Shown piece by piece: positions 50,798 through 59,342 of a stretch of 64,000 bases of DNA. The notes under the pieces were generated by a model. That model did no database searches. It saw only the letters and a program-made list of their open reading frames with translations, and was not told the DNA's origin. Every line of letters starts with the position of its first letter. The stretch's first letter is position 1. Where the stretch lies: the NCBI GenBank assembly GCA_016712525.1, contig JADJQX010000001.1:1426001-1490000 (forward strand), written 5' to 3'. Origin of the DNA: Myxococcales bacterium. GTDB lineage: Bacteria > Myxococcota_A > Polyangia > Polyangiales > Polyangiaceae. A program made the translations under genes and the position numbers.

Positions 50798-52528
50798 ATG
50801 CCTGACCTAATGTCCGAAGGTCAGCCCAAGCGCCGCCTCGACGCGCGCGCCCTCGCGTTCGCCCCCCTCGCCGCCCTCGTCGTCGGAGGAGCCCTCTCGC
50901 ACTTCGTCCCGGGTTGCTCCGCGGAGGACACGACCGAGCCCACGGGCGACGACGAGCCCGGCATCACCGAGGGCATGTACACCTCGAGCGGCACGTGCGA
51001 CGGCCTGCCGAAGCTGAAGCTCGAGACGCCCCCCGGCGTGTGCGTGGGCGTCGTCGCGACGGGCTTCAAGTTCTCGCGAAGCCTGGGGCAGCTCCCGAAC
51101 GGCGACATCGTCGTGACCGACATGGGCGGCTGGGCGAAGGACCGCGGCACGGTGTGGCTCCTGAAGCGCAACGCCGACAAGACCTACTCGAAGCGCCAGA
51201 TGCTCCAGGCGATCGACAAGCCGAGCGGCCTCGCCATCGGCCCCGACGGCCTCCCCTACGTGGCGACGCCGACCGACATCTTCCGCTTCGATCCGGCCGA
51301 TCGCTCGGGCGCGCAGCCGCGGCTCACCGTCGTCGCGAAGAACCTCGGCACGCGCGCCGACGCACGCCACCCGCTCCACCACATCGCGTTCGACCCGAAG
51401 AACCCCTGGCAGCTCTACGTCAACGTCGGCTCCGACAGCGACAACTGCGAGGTGAACGGCGCCTTCCCCATGCCGTGCGACGAGACCGAGCGCGCCCAAA
51501 ACGCGCGCGGCACCATCCTGCGCGTCGACCTCACCGGCGCGAACAACGTGGAGCGCGCGCGCTTCGTCGTAGCCCGCGGCCTCCGCAACAGCATGGCCCT
51601 CGCGTTCCACTCGACCGGCACGCTCGTCCAGGGCGAAAACTCGCGCGACAGCATCAACAAGCGGGCACCGCAGCTCGCCGACACCGAGGGCGAGCTCCCG
51701 CACGAGGAGCTCAACGTCGTCACCCAGGGCAAACACTACGGCTGGCCCTACTGCTACGACAACGGCGTCCCCTCGCCCGAGTACCCGAACGCGAACTGCG
51801 CGAATTACCAGAACCCCGCGCTCCTCTTGCCCGGGCACTCGTCGCCGCTCGGCATGGAGTACTACACGGGCACGCTCTTCCCGCAGCCCTACCAGGGCAA
51901 CCTCGTGGTCTCGCTGCACGGCTACCGCGAGTACGGTCACCGCATCGTGCTCGTCCCGGTCGACGGGCGCGGCGTGCCCGCGGGCGAAATCAAAGACATC
52001 GTCCGCGGCTGGGAGAAGACCGCCACCGACCCGCAAGGTGCCCCCGTCGACGTCATGGTCGCGAAGGACGGCTCCATCTTCGTCGCCGAGGACAAGAACG
52101 GCACCGTGCTCCGCATCTTCTACGATCGCGCCGCGGGCAACGGAGCGCCGCTCGCTACGAAGCCGCCGTCACGCCCCGTCGTGAGCCCCGAAGAGGCCGC
52201 GCGCTGCCAGGCGCTCCGCACGAAGTCGTCGCTCATGGCCGCCATGGAGCGTGACGTCATCGATCAGGCGTGTGTGAGCTGCCACGGCGCAGGCCCCGGC
52301 TACCCTGGCGGTCTCGCGCTCCTCCGCTGCGACGACGTGGGCAACCAGAAGCGCCTCACCGAAGCGCGCCGCACCGCGGGCCCGCTCGTCGTCCCTGGGG
52401 ACGAACGCTCCGAGCTCGTTCGCCGCCTCAAGGGCGACGGCTTCCCGCAGATGCCCGCGGGTGGCGTGAGCCCCGAGCAGCTCGAAGAGGTCACCGCTTG
52501 GATCCGCGCCGGAGCGCGCGCAAACTAA
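50798..52528 (+). CDS. Secreted glucose/sorbosone dehydrogenase-like protein (likely PQQ-dependent) fused to a c-type cytochrome motif
   Basis: About 576 residues. An export signal with lipobox-like HFVPGC, then a six-bladed GSDH propeller at ~60-450: LGQLPNGDIVVTDMGGWAKD, KPSGLAIGPDGLPYVATPTD, HHIAFDPKNPWQLYVNVGSD, GLRNSMALAFHSTGTL and GKHYGWPYCYDNGVPS. The C-terminal ~100 residues contain C492-V-S-C-H and a distal FPQMPAGG Met, a cytochrome c module to accept electrons. The propeller family includes soluble PQQ aldose dehydrogenases. pqqA begins 34 bp after the stop, which supports PQQ as cofactor. ATG 50798 or 50810 is the start. Confidence 0.82.
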   Translation: MPDLMSEGQPKRRLDARALAFAPLAALVVGGALSHFVPGCSAEDTTEPTGDDEPGITEGMYTSSGTCDGLPKLKLETPPGVCVGVVATGFKFSRSLGQLPNGDIVVTDMGGWAKDRGTVWLLKRNADKTYSKRQMLQAIDKPSGLAIGPDGLPYVATPTDIFRFDPADRSGAQPRLTVVAKNLGTRADARHPLHHIAFDPKNPWQLYVNVGSDSDNCEVNGAFPMPCDETERAQNARGTILRVDLTGANNVERARFVVARGLRNSMALAFHSTGTLVQGENSRDSINKRAPQLADTEGELPHEELNVVTQGKHYGWPYCYDNGVPSPEYPNANCANYQNPALLLPGHSSPLGMEYYTGTLFPQPYQGNLVVSLHGYREYGHRIVLVPVDGRGVPAGEIKDIVRGWEKTATDPQGAPVDVMVAKDGSIFVAEDKNGTVLRIFYDRAAGNGAPLATKPPSRPVVSPEEAARCQALRTKSSLMAAMERDVIDQACVSCHGAGPGYPGGLALLRCDDVGNQKRLTEARRTAGPLVVPGDERSELVRRLKGDGFPQMPAGGVSPEQLEEVTAWIRAGARAN

Positions 52529-52562
52529 GCTTTTTCTCGAACGAACCGAAAGGAACCGAAGC

Positions 52563-52688
52563 ATGAACACGTGGCAGACGCCCGAGCTCGTCGAAGTGAA
52601 GATGGACGCCGAGGTCGGCTCGTACCAAGAAGACTTCCGCGACGACGATCGCCTCCCGATCGTCGAGACCGACACGACCGAAGCCTGA
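52563..52688 (+). CDS. pqqA: PQQ precursor peptide PqqA, with a C-terminal extension
   Basis: A 41-residue peptide, MNTWQTPELVEV then KMDAEVGSYQ and an acidic tail ending ETDTTEA. The first 21 residues follow PqqA (W-x-x-P-x-x-x-x-V/L-x ... E-V-x-x-Y) with E17 and Y21 separated by three residues, the pair that PqqE cross-links and that becomes PQQ. Usual PqqA peptides are 22-29 residues; here ~20 acidic residues follow the Tyr. GAAAGGAACCG upstream supplies a ribosome binding site. The remaining pqq genes are on the other strand at 58-61 kb. Confidence 0.82.
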   Translation: MNTWQTPELVEVKMDAEVGSYQEDFRDDDRLPIVETDTTEA

Positions 52689-52774
52689 AGCTCGCCTTCT
52701 CGTGCACCGAGCCTGCGTCCTCGTGAAGGGCGTGGGCTCGTCGTGTTTCGGGGACTGCGTCCGCCTCGTGTGCC

Positions 52775-53389
52775 TCAGATTTCGAAGCCGAACGTCCCGA
52801 ACACCGCGCCGTAGCCCGTGCGATCACCCGAGAGCAAGAAGCCCTCGATGCTCGGGCAGAGGACGACGGCGGTCCGCGTCGGGATGCGCACCCCGAGGCG
52901 CGCCGTGCCTCCGCCGACGAGCGTCGGCCCGCCACCGACGGTCGGCCCGAGCGATAGCTCCACGTACCGAATGGGTCGCAGACCCACCGTGCCGCTCACG
53001 ACGCCGAGCAGGACCGGATACCTTGGGACGCCAGGGCGGAGCGTAGGCCGCGCCTCGGTCGTCTGCGTGTACGGGAGCGGAAACAAGCCGAGCGCGCCGC
53101 CCTCGACGGAGAGCGAAATCGCAGGCACGAGACGCACACCGACGCGCCCGAGGAGCGCCAACGGAATCGAGGGTTTGTCCCCGTGGAAGTCTCCCGTGCG
53201 GACGTGGGCCACGCCGACCCCGGCCCGCCACCCGAGCTGCACCGGAGCGAGAGGCCCCTCGGCCTCGGCCGCGCGGGCCTCGTGGGCCAAGCTCACGCCG
53301 AGGATCACGCCGAGGGCCACGCGCGCGATGTATCCCGGTCCACCGCGTGCGGAGTGTCGGTGCCTCGGCGGCCTAGCAGCACCCACCAT
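52775..53389 (-). CDS. Outer-membrane beta-barrel-like protein
   Basis: About 204 residues. A signal-like helix (VALGVILGVSLAHEARA) then alternating amphipathic strands rich in Gly and aromatic residues: GWRAGVGVAHVRTGDFHG, LALLGRVGVRLVPAISLSVE, GAVFGTFGFEI at the C-terminus, which ends in an aromatic-hydrophobic residue as barrel proteins do. ATG 53389 is favoured; 53449 would add 20 residues. Specific role unknown. Confidence 0.6.
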   Translation of the reverse strand: MVGAARPPRHRHSARGGPGYIARVALGVILGVSLAHEARAAEAEGPLAPVQLGWRAGVGVAHVRTGDFHGDKPSIPLALLGRVGVRLVPAISLSVEGGALGLFPLPYTQTTEARPTLRPGVPRYPVLLGVVSGTVGLRPIRYVELSLGPTVGGGPTLVGGGTARLGVRIPTRTAVVLCPSIEGFLLSGDRTGYGAVFGTFGFEI

Positions 53390-53479
53390 GACGCGCAGCG
53401 TAGCACCGGTAGGATGGCGGTCGAGCGCGCCGAACTTTTTTTGCGCCATCGCCGGCCAAGCGACGCGCGACGTCTCTCG

Positions 53480-53800
53480 TCAGCTCAGCGCAGCGCCGAC
53501 CGCGACGAGCACACCCACGACGCCGAGCCCCGCGACGAGCCCGGCGGGCATCACCTTCTTCGTCTTGGCGAACGCGGGCCCGAAGCGGCCCACGAGCGCG
53601 AGCGACACGAGGCCACCGAGCGCCGCACCCGCGATCGTGCGGTGCGTGCAGAAGAGCCCCGAGGCGCCGAAGAGGAGCGCGCCCGACACGAGCCCCGCGA
53701 CGAGCGAAGGTTTGCTCTTCGCCTTCACGAAGCCCATGAGACCCCCTCCCGCCGCGACGAGACCGAAGACCGCGTAGAACGAAGAGGCGACGTAGCTCAT
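53480..53800 (-). CDS. TMEM14 family membrane protein
   Basis: 106 residues with four short membrane helices. SYVASSFYAVFGLVAAGGGL, GFVKAKSKPSLVAGLVSGAL and GPAFAKTKKVMPAGLVAGLG match the TMEM14 (UPF0136) pattern of small four-helix proteins. Function in bacteria is not known. Start ATG 53800. Confidence 0.85.
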   Translation of the reverse strand: MSYVASSFYAVFGLVAAGGGLMGFVKAKSKPSLVAGLVSGALLFGASGLFCTHRTIAGAALGGLVSLALVGRFGPAFAKTKKVMPAGLVAGLGVVGVLVAVGAALS

Positions 53801-53882
53801 GGCGCGTGGATAGCCGAGATGGGCCTCGGAGTCTCGCGCCGCGTCACGGTCGCGCTGTCGTGCACGCGGCGAATCTTCGCCA

Positions 53883-54009
53883 ATCGTCATCGATGACGAT
53901 CGCGTTCGTCAGCGCTGACGAACCAAATCCTCGAGAAATCTAGGCACTCCGTGATCGCGTCTTTTCCCAATCGTCATCGATGACGATCGCGTTCGTCAGC
54001 GCTGACGAA
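53883..54009. repeat. Palindrome array A (four 18-bp palindromes in two pairs)
   Basis: ATCGTCATCGATGACGAT at 53883-53900 and 53970-53987, each followed by TTCGTCAGCGCTGACGAA (53905-53922 and 53992-54009). All are perfect palindromes; within a pair the centres are 22 bp apart, the pairs 87 bp apart. The linker contains AATCCTCGAGAAATCTAGGC. A homologous array B lies at 55893-56019. They are either DNA-binding sites or hairpins. Confidence 0.85.
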
Positions 54010-54134
54010 TCTCGAGGGCCCGTTCGCCGGGGGGCCTCGGGCCTCCTCCCGTGACAGAGTCGCTGGCCGATCGCGGCCGCTCGCGCTCCGAGGCCGCCTT
54101 GAATCGGCCACGGCCGCGTGGTACCGCGCAGGCC

Positions 54135-55823
54135 ATGCGTTCGAGCCGCCTCCATGCTTCGTCTCTCGCCCTCGTGTCGGTCGCGCTCTCGGGTGCTCTC
54201 GGCGCGTCGCTCCTCGCGTGTGGTCCGGGAGCGGCGGCCGAGGCCGTGCGCGCCGAGGCCCCGACGGCCAAACAAGCGATGGGCGAGGGCGAGGGCCCCG
54301 CGTGCACGGCCGTGCCCGACGTCGCCCAGACGCTCGTCGTCGATCTGCCCTCCTCCCAGCGCACCGATCTCGAGCTCGCCATGAAGTCGGGGCGCGCGGT
54401 CGTGCACTACGGCTGCGACGGCCTCAAGGTGCTCTCGAGCTGCGAGCTCGGCGGCGACTACAAGTTCGCCGGCGTGACCCTCAAGGAGGACGTCATCCAG
54501 CTCAAGTCGAGCGACGAGGTCCGCGCGACGCTGCCCATCTCGGGGGCCACCCTCGCCGGGGGGCTCGCGCGCGGGACGAGCCTCGACTTGGCCACGGCGA
54601 TGGTCGGGCGGGCCACGGCGCTCGGCGTCTCGGCCACGAAGGGCGAGCTCAAGGGCGCGTGCACCGGCGCCACGCACTTCGTCCGCGCCGTGTACGTCGG
54701 CGCGTTCGCGATGAAGCGCGGCAGCGGCGCCTCCGTCACGGCGGCGGCCTCGGTCTTCGGTGCCTCGTCCGACGCGAAGAGCACGAGCGACAAACAGATC
54801 GATCTCCACGACGGCTCCCTCGAGGCCTGCAAAGCGTCGAGCCCCGACGCGCCCAAGCCGCCCGCGCAGTGCCAGAGCTCGCTCCGCGTGGAGCTCTTCC
54901 CCCTCGGCGAGGCGCGCGCGAACGCCGAGACGGGCCTCGCGGGCCTGCCTGTCCCGTGCCCCACGGGCTACGCCTTCGAGGGCGGGAAATGCACACCCGC
55001 CAGCAAGGCCACCGCGTTCCTCTGCGCGCCGACGGACGCCGCCTCGTGCCGCGCGCAGTGCGAGAAGGGCAGCGTCGAGAGCTGCTACAACCTCGCGCAC
55101 CTCCTCACCGGCGTCGCCGACGCATGCAAGGGCAAGGGAGACGGGTGCATCGCGATCGGCGGCGGCGCGCCCGACGCTCCGAGCTCCATCGAGGCCGCCA
55201 AACTCTACACGCGCGCGTGCGATCAGGGCGTCGCCCCGGCCTGCTTCTACGTGGGGACGTTCGCCGGAGATGGCCTCTTCGGCATCCCCAAGAGCGACGC
55301 CGCCTCCGACGCAGCCTTCGACAAGGGCTGCGCGAACGGGCACGCTCTCTCGTGCATGAAGCTCGGAGAGCGCCTCGAGGCGCGCGACAAGGCCGCGCCG
55401 CGCGTCGTGCCCCTCGTGCAGCGCGCGTGCGACCTCGGCTACGCGCCGGCGTGCTTCTCGGTCATCTCCCGCTACCTGAAGGGGCAGGGCACGGCGAAGA
55501 ACCCGGCCGCGGCGCGCGCCGTGCTGACCCGCACCTGCGCGGCGGGCGAGCCCAAACGCTGCGGCGAGCTCGGCATGCTCTCGCTCGACGGCACCCTCGG
55601 CGACGAAGCCAAAAAGGACGTCACGGGCGCCCTCGCCGCCCTCGCGCGCGGCTGCGATCTCAAGCGCGAGGACGTGTGCCGCCTCGCCGCCGTGGCCTAC
55701 GCCGGCGAGTGGGGTGTCCCCAAGGACCTCGCGAAGGCCAAGGCCTTCTTCGAGCGCGGCTGCGCGGGTCCGTCGGCCACCAGCAAAGCCTGCACCCAGC
55801 TCGCCGACCGCCTCAAGAAGTAG
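54135..55823 (+). CDS. Sel1-repeat, Cys-paired lipoprotein
   Basis: 562 residues. Signal with lipobox ASLLAC. The first ~290 residues form a beta-rich region with repeats unassigned to a family (LVVDLPSSQRTDLELAMKSG, HYGCDGLKVLSSCELGGDY). From ~310 on there are six or seven Sel1-like helical repeats, each holding a Cys pair: ESCYNLAHLLTG, APACFYVGTFAGDGLFGIPK, ALSCMKLGERLE, APACFSVISRYLKGQGTAKN, RCGELGMLSLDG, VCRLAAVAYAGEWGVPKD. This is the layout of Helicobacter cysteine-rich proteins. The gene is bracketed by palindrome arrays A and B. Confidence 0.82.
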   Translation: MRSSRLHASSLALVSVALSGALGASLLACGPGAAAEAVRAEAPTAKQAMGEGEGPACTAVPDVAQTLVVDLPSSQRTDLELAMKSGRAVVHYGCDGLKVLSSCELGGDYKFAGVTLKEDVIQLKSSDEVRATLPISGATLAGGLARGTSLDLATAMVGRATALGVSATKGELKGACTGATHFVRAVYVGAFAMKRGSGASVTAAASVFGASSDAKSTSDKQIDLHDGSLEACKASSPDAPKPPAQCQSSLRVELFPLGEARANAETGLAGLPVPCPTGYAFEGGKCTPASKATAFLCAPTDAASCRAQCEKGSVESCYNLAHLLTGVADACKGKGDGCIAIGGGAPDAPSSIEAAKLYTRACDQGVAPACFYVGTFAGDGLFGIPKSDAASDAAFDKGCANGHALSCMKLGERLEARDKAAPRVVPLVQRACDLGYAPACFSVISRYLKGQGTAKNPAAARAVLTRTCAAGEPKRCGELGMLSLDGTLGDEAKKDVTGALAALARGCDLKREDVCRLAAVAYAGEWGVPKDLAKAKAFFERGCAGPSATSKACTQLADRLKK

Positions 55824-55892
55824 CCCTGGCCGAGCCCTCGAGGAGCTCCGCGTCGCGCGTCGCGCTGCCACGCGCGGGGCGAATCTTCCCCA

Positions 55893-56019
55893 ATCGTCAA
55901 CGTTGACGATCGCGTTCGTCCACGTCGACGAACCAAATCCTCGAGAAATCTAGGCACTTCGCGATCGCGACTTTCCCCAATCGTCAACGTTGACGATTGC
56001 GTTCGTCAACGTTGACGAA
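55893..56019. repeat. Palindrome array B (four 18-bp palindromes in two pairs)
   Basis: ATCGTCAACGTTGACGAT at 55893-55910 and 55980-55997; partners TTCGTCCACGTCGACGAA (55915-55932, one mismatched pair) and TTCGTCAACGTTGACGAA (56002-56019). Same 22-bp and 87-bp spacing and same linker as array A, but the palindrome cores differ in a way that keeps symmetry. Confidence 0.85.
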
Positions 56020-56046
56020 TCTTGGAGGCCCCTCCCTTGCGGGCCC

Positions 56047-56700
56047 TCACGCCCGAGCGACGGCATCGACGAAGGCGCGGAGCTTCTCCTCCGAGAGGGC
56101 GCCCTGGGTCCGCACCCCGCTGCAAATGTCGACGCCGTAGGGGCGCACGGCGCGGATGGCCTCGCCCACGTTCTCGGCGCGCAGGCCTCCCGCGAGGAAC
56201 ACCGGCACGTCGACGGCGCGCACGATCTCATCGCTCACGGACCAGTCGTGCACGCGGCCCGTGCCGCCGAGCTCCTTCACCTTCGCGCTCGGCCGGCCGC
56301 TGTCGAGGAGGAGCGCGTGCACGTGGGGCGCGGCTCTTCGTGCCTCGTCGATCTGAGCTTCGCCCTCGACGTGCAGCACCTGCACGATGCGCACGTGCGG
56401 GAGCGCCTCGCGGAGCGCCGCGTACGTCGCCTCGGGGACCGCGTCGACGAGCTGCACCGTGTCGACGTGGGTCGCGCGCACGTGGGCCACGACGTCGCTC
56501 GGCGCGGTGCGGCTCGTGAGCAAGAACCTCGAGACAGGAGGCGGCACGTGCGTGGCGATCGTGGCGATGAGGTCGTCGTCGATGGGACCGGGCCCGCTGG
56601 GCATGGCAGCGACGAGCCCGAGCGCCGAAGCTCCGAGCGACGCGGCGAGGCGCGCCTCCGCCACCGAAGCGATGCAACAGACCTTGATCCTCGTGGCCAT
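56047..56700 (-). CDS. Phosphoribosylanthranilate isomerase-like protein (TrpF fold)
   Basis: 217 residues in the TrpF (beta/alpha)8 pattern: RIKVCCIASVAEARLAASLG corresponds to the K-x-C-G-I-T strand with the catalytic Cys, LLLDSGRP to the D-S/G strand carrying the general acid, and VFLAGGLRAENVGEAI plus GVDICSGVRTQGALSEEKLR to the phosphate loop. The second Cys in place of Gly is unusual. No trp genes are nearby; it lies 73 bp after the MFS gene of the pqq operon. A paralogous enzyme with another substrate is possible. Confidence 0.75.
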   Translation of the reverse strand: MATRIKVCCIASVAEARLAASLGASALGLVAAMPSGPGPIDDDLIATIATHVPPPVSRFLLTSRTAPSDVVAHVRATHVDTVQLVDAVPEATYAALREALPHVRIVQVLHVEGEAQIDEARRAAPHVHALLLDSGRPSAKVKELGGTGRVHDWSVSDEIVRAVDVPVFLAGGLRAENVGEAIRAVRPYGVDICSGVRTQGALSEEKLRAFVDAVARA

Positions 56701-56773
56701 GCCCTTCGCGTATCACGAGGGGAGGGCCACGGACATCCCTTGGCCTTCGGCCCGATGGGCCCGCGCGTGATCC

Positions 56774-57997
56774 CTACGTCGCGTCCGTCGCGGGTTTGGC
56801 TCTCCCGAGCGACACGAGGGCCGCGCCTACCCCGAGCGCGCACGCGACGAGGAGAGCTGCGCGGTAGCCCGAGACGAACGCGTCGCCCCTCGGGCGCGCC
56901 GTGCCCGAGACCCACGTGAGCACGCGCGTCGACGACACGACGCCCGTGACCATGCCCGCGTTGCGCGCGAGCGCGACGAGCGCCGAGGCCGAGCCGCGCA
57001 GCTTGGGCGGGGCCGCCGAGAGCAGGCTCGCGTTGTTCGGGGACGTGAAGAGCCCCGCGCCGAGCCCGAGCACCCCGAGGCAGAGCCCCACGACCACGGG
57101 CGACCCCAGGCCGAGCGTGGCCCGCATCGCGAAGGCCGCGAGCGCGCACACGAGCGACCCCACGACGACGAACGGTCGCGCCCCGCGCGCGTCCGAGAGG
57201 CGCCCCGCGAACGGCGCCACCACGACCATCACCGCGGGCTGCACCACCGCCACGAGGCCCGCGCGCTCGGGCGACATGCCGTGCTCGTCTTGGAGCAGAA
57301 AGGGGATCTGCGCGGAGACCGCGAACGTCGTGGCGTACTGCAGGTACGCGGCGAACGCGCCGCCCCGCACGCCCTGCGTGCCGAAGAGCTCCCGGAGCCC
57401 CGCCGCGCGGCTCGGGGTGCCCGAAGCGCCCGAAGCGCCCGCCGCGACCGGCGTGCGAAAGAGCGCGATCGCCGAGACCGCCGCGATGGGCACGAGCACC
57501 ACGAAGATGCCCTGCGGCCCGAGCGCCCGCACCAAGAAGCCCCCGAGCACCGGGCCCGTCGTGAGCCCTACGTACGTGGCCGACGCCGAGAGCCCGAGCG
57601 CCCGCCCACGTTCGTTCGGGGGCGTGACGGCCGAGAGCCACGCCGGCAGCGACGCCATGAGCAGCGCGGCCGACGCCCCCTGCACCGACCGTGCGATCAT
57701 CATCGCCCGGAACGACGGCACCACCGTGAGCGCGGCCGACGCGATCGCGAACGCCGAGAACCCGACGCGCGCGATCTTCACGAGCCCCACGCGATCGGCG
57801 ACGAGCCCGAAGGGCAAGAGGCACACGGTCACCGTGATCGTGTACGCGAGCATGAGCCCCTGCGCGCTCTCGAGCGAGACGCCGAACGCCCGCGCGAGGC
57901 TCGGCAGCGCGATGCCCATGAGGCTCGCCCCGGCCGCCGAAAGGAACGAGCCCGTGCCCGCGAGCACGAGCGCCCTTCGCCCCATGGGTTCGCTCAC
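56774..57997 (-). CDS. MFS transporter (drug/efflux type) at the end of the pqq operon
   Basis: About 407 residues with twelve membrane helices. ALVLAGTGSFLSAAGASLMG is helix 1, GLVADRVGLVKIARVGFSAF holds the loop 2-3 signature, ALGLSASATYVGLTTGPVLG is the helix 5 motif C of efflux pumps. GTG 57997 overlaps the pqqE stop (GTGA); ATG 57985 also fits. Coupling to pqqBCDE suggests export of PQQ or a related small molecule (inference). Confidence 0.85.
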   Translation of the reverse strand: MSEPMGRRALVLAGTGSFLSAAGASLMGIALPSLARAFGVSLESAQGLMLAYTITVTVCLLPFGLVADRVGLVKIARVGFSAFAIASAALTVVPSFRAMMIARSVQGASAALLMASLPAWLSAVTPPNERGRALGLSASATYVGLTTGPVLGGFLVRALGPQGIFVVLVPIAAVSAIALFRTPVAAGASGASGTPSRAAGLRELFGTQGVRGGAFAAYLQYATTFAVSAQIPFLLQDEHGMSPERAGLVAVVQPAVMVVVAPFAGRLSDARGARPFVVVGSLVCALAAFAMRATLGLGSPVVVGLCLGVLGLGAGLFTSPNNASLLSAAPPKLRGSASALVALARNAGMVTGVVSSTRVLTWVSGTARPRGDAFVSGYRAALLVACALGVGAALVSLGRAKPATDAT

Positions 57998-59070
57998 GGC
58001 GCCGCTTTCCGCCCGCGAAAGAGGTAGCGCCGTGAGGGCTCGCGCGCGGCCCCCTGCACGAGGGCGTGGTCCGGCGAGAGCGCGCACGCCGGATCGGTCG
58101 CGGAGGCATCCCCGGTGAGGGCGAAGGCCTGACAGCGGCACCCGCCGAAGTCGCGCTCACGCTCGTCGCACGACCGGCACGGCTCCTTCATCCACTCCGT
58201 GCCCCGGAAACGAAGGAGGCCCGGGTTCGTCTCCCACAGGTCGCGGAGGCGCGCCCCGGCGATGCTCTCGAAGCCCATGCCGGGCAGCGTCGAGGCCGCG
58301 TGGCAAGGCAGCACCGTGCCATCGGGTGCAATATGCACGAACCGCCGCGCCCACCCGTCCATGCACGCGCGAGGCTTGCCGCGCACGTAGTCGGGCAGCA
58401 CGTAGAGCACCTCCATCGTGCCGTGGTGGGCCTTCTTGGCGGCCATGGCGTGCGCGCGGGCCTCGTCGATGCGCTCGCGGGTGGGCAAGAGCCGCGCGCG
58501 GTTCTCGAGCGCGAAGCCGAGGTACTGCGCGCTCGCGAGCTCGAGCCGCGAGGCCCCGAGGTCCTTCGCGAGGCGCACGAGCTCGGGCACCGTGCCGATG
58601 TTCTCGGCGTGAAGCACCACGTTCACCGTGAGCGGCAGATCGAGGGCGCGCACGGCCGCGGCGAACGCGAGCTTCTCGTCGTGGGCCCGAGTGTCGGCGA
58701 TGGCGTCGGCCGCGGTCGCGTCGGCGCCTTGGAGCGAGAGCTGCACCGCGGTGAGCCCGGCCTTCGCGAGCTCGGGCAGCCTATCTTTGCCGCGCGGGAG
58801 GCCGCTCGTGACGAGGTGCGTGTAGAGCTCACGGGCCTCGGCGTGCGCGACGAGCCCCTCGAGCCCGTCGTAGAGCAGGGGCTCGCCGCCCGTGAAGTGC
58901 ACCTGCACGACGCCGAGGTCCGCCGCGTCGTCGAGGGCCTCGCGCCACACCGCGGGCGAGAGCTCCCGCCCGCGCGTGACGAGCTCGGTCGGGTTCGAGC
59001 AGTACGGGCACCCGAGCGGGCACCTGTGCGTGACCTCGGCCACGAGCGTGAAGGGGCGCTCCGCCGTCAC
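57994..59070 (-). CDS. pqqE: PqqA peptide cyclase (radical SAM/SPASM)
   Basis: 358 residues, GTG start. Radical SAM motif C17-x3-C21-x2-C24 (HRCPLGCPYC), then QVHFTGGEPLLYDGLEGLVA and the SPASM Cys set in HIAPDGTVLPCHAASTLPGM, EPCRSCDERERDFGGCRCQA and TDPACALSPDH. PqqE links the Glu and Tyr of PqqA while PqqD presents the peptide. It overlaps pqqD and the MFS gene by 4 bp each. Confidence 0.95.
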   Translation of the reverse strand: MTAERPFTLVAEVTHRCPLGCPYCSNPTELVTRGRELSPAVWREALDDAADLGVVQVHFTGGEPLLYDGLEGLVAHAEARELYTHLVTSGLPRGKDRLPELAKAGLTAVQLSLQGADATAADAIADTRAHDEKLAFAAAVRALDLPLTVNVVLHAENIGTVPELVRLAKDLGASRLELASAQYLGFALENRARLLPTRERIDEARAHAMAAKKAHHGTMEVLYVLPDYVRGKPRACMDGWARRFVHIAPDGTVLPCHAASTLPGMGFESIAGARLRDLWETNPGLLRFRGTEWMKEPCRSCDERERDFGGCRCQAFALTGDASATDPACALSPDHALVQGAAREPSRRYLFRGRKAAP

Positions 59071-59342
59071 GTGCCGGGCTCCAAGAGCACGCGCGCCCGG
59101 AGCTCCGAGAGCACACCCGCGACGTCCTTCGCGACCACGTCGTGCGGCGCGCCGTGGGCCTCGGCGAGCGCGCGCACGAGCTCGTCCTCGGTGCGTGTGC
59201 CGTCGCAGAGATCGACGATCTCCTTGGCCGACCCGTTCAGGAAGAGGCCCCGTTCGGGCGCGAGCACCATCCACTTGCCCTCGCGTGCGTCGAAGCGGAG
59301 GCGCACCTTCTTGGCGAGCTTCGGCCGCGCGTGGCCCGTCAC
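59067..59342 (-). CDS. pqqD: PQQ biosynthesis peptide chaperone PqqD
   Basis: 91 residues, GTG start. FDAREGKWMVLAPERGLFLN, GSAKEIVDLCDGTRTEDELV and the C-terminal helix VAGVLSELRARVLLEP match the winged-helix RiPP-recognition element that binds PqqA. Overlaps pqqC and pqqE by 4 bp (GTGA), fixing the order C-D-E. Confidence 0.92.
   Translation of the reverse strand: MTGHARPKLAKKVRLRFDAREGKWMVLAPERGLFLNGSAKEIVDLCDGTRTEDELVRALAEAHGAPHDVVAKDVAGVLSELRARVLLEPGT

Noticed and set aside
53883..56019. Composite transposon bounded by direct repeats
   Set aside because: Arrays A and B flank only a lipoprotein gene; there is no transposase and no target duplication.
57994..59070. Generic radical SAM maturase instead of PqqE
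   Set aside because: Order and overlaps with pqqB, pqqC and pqqD, plus the SPASM Cys pattern, identify PqqE.
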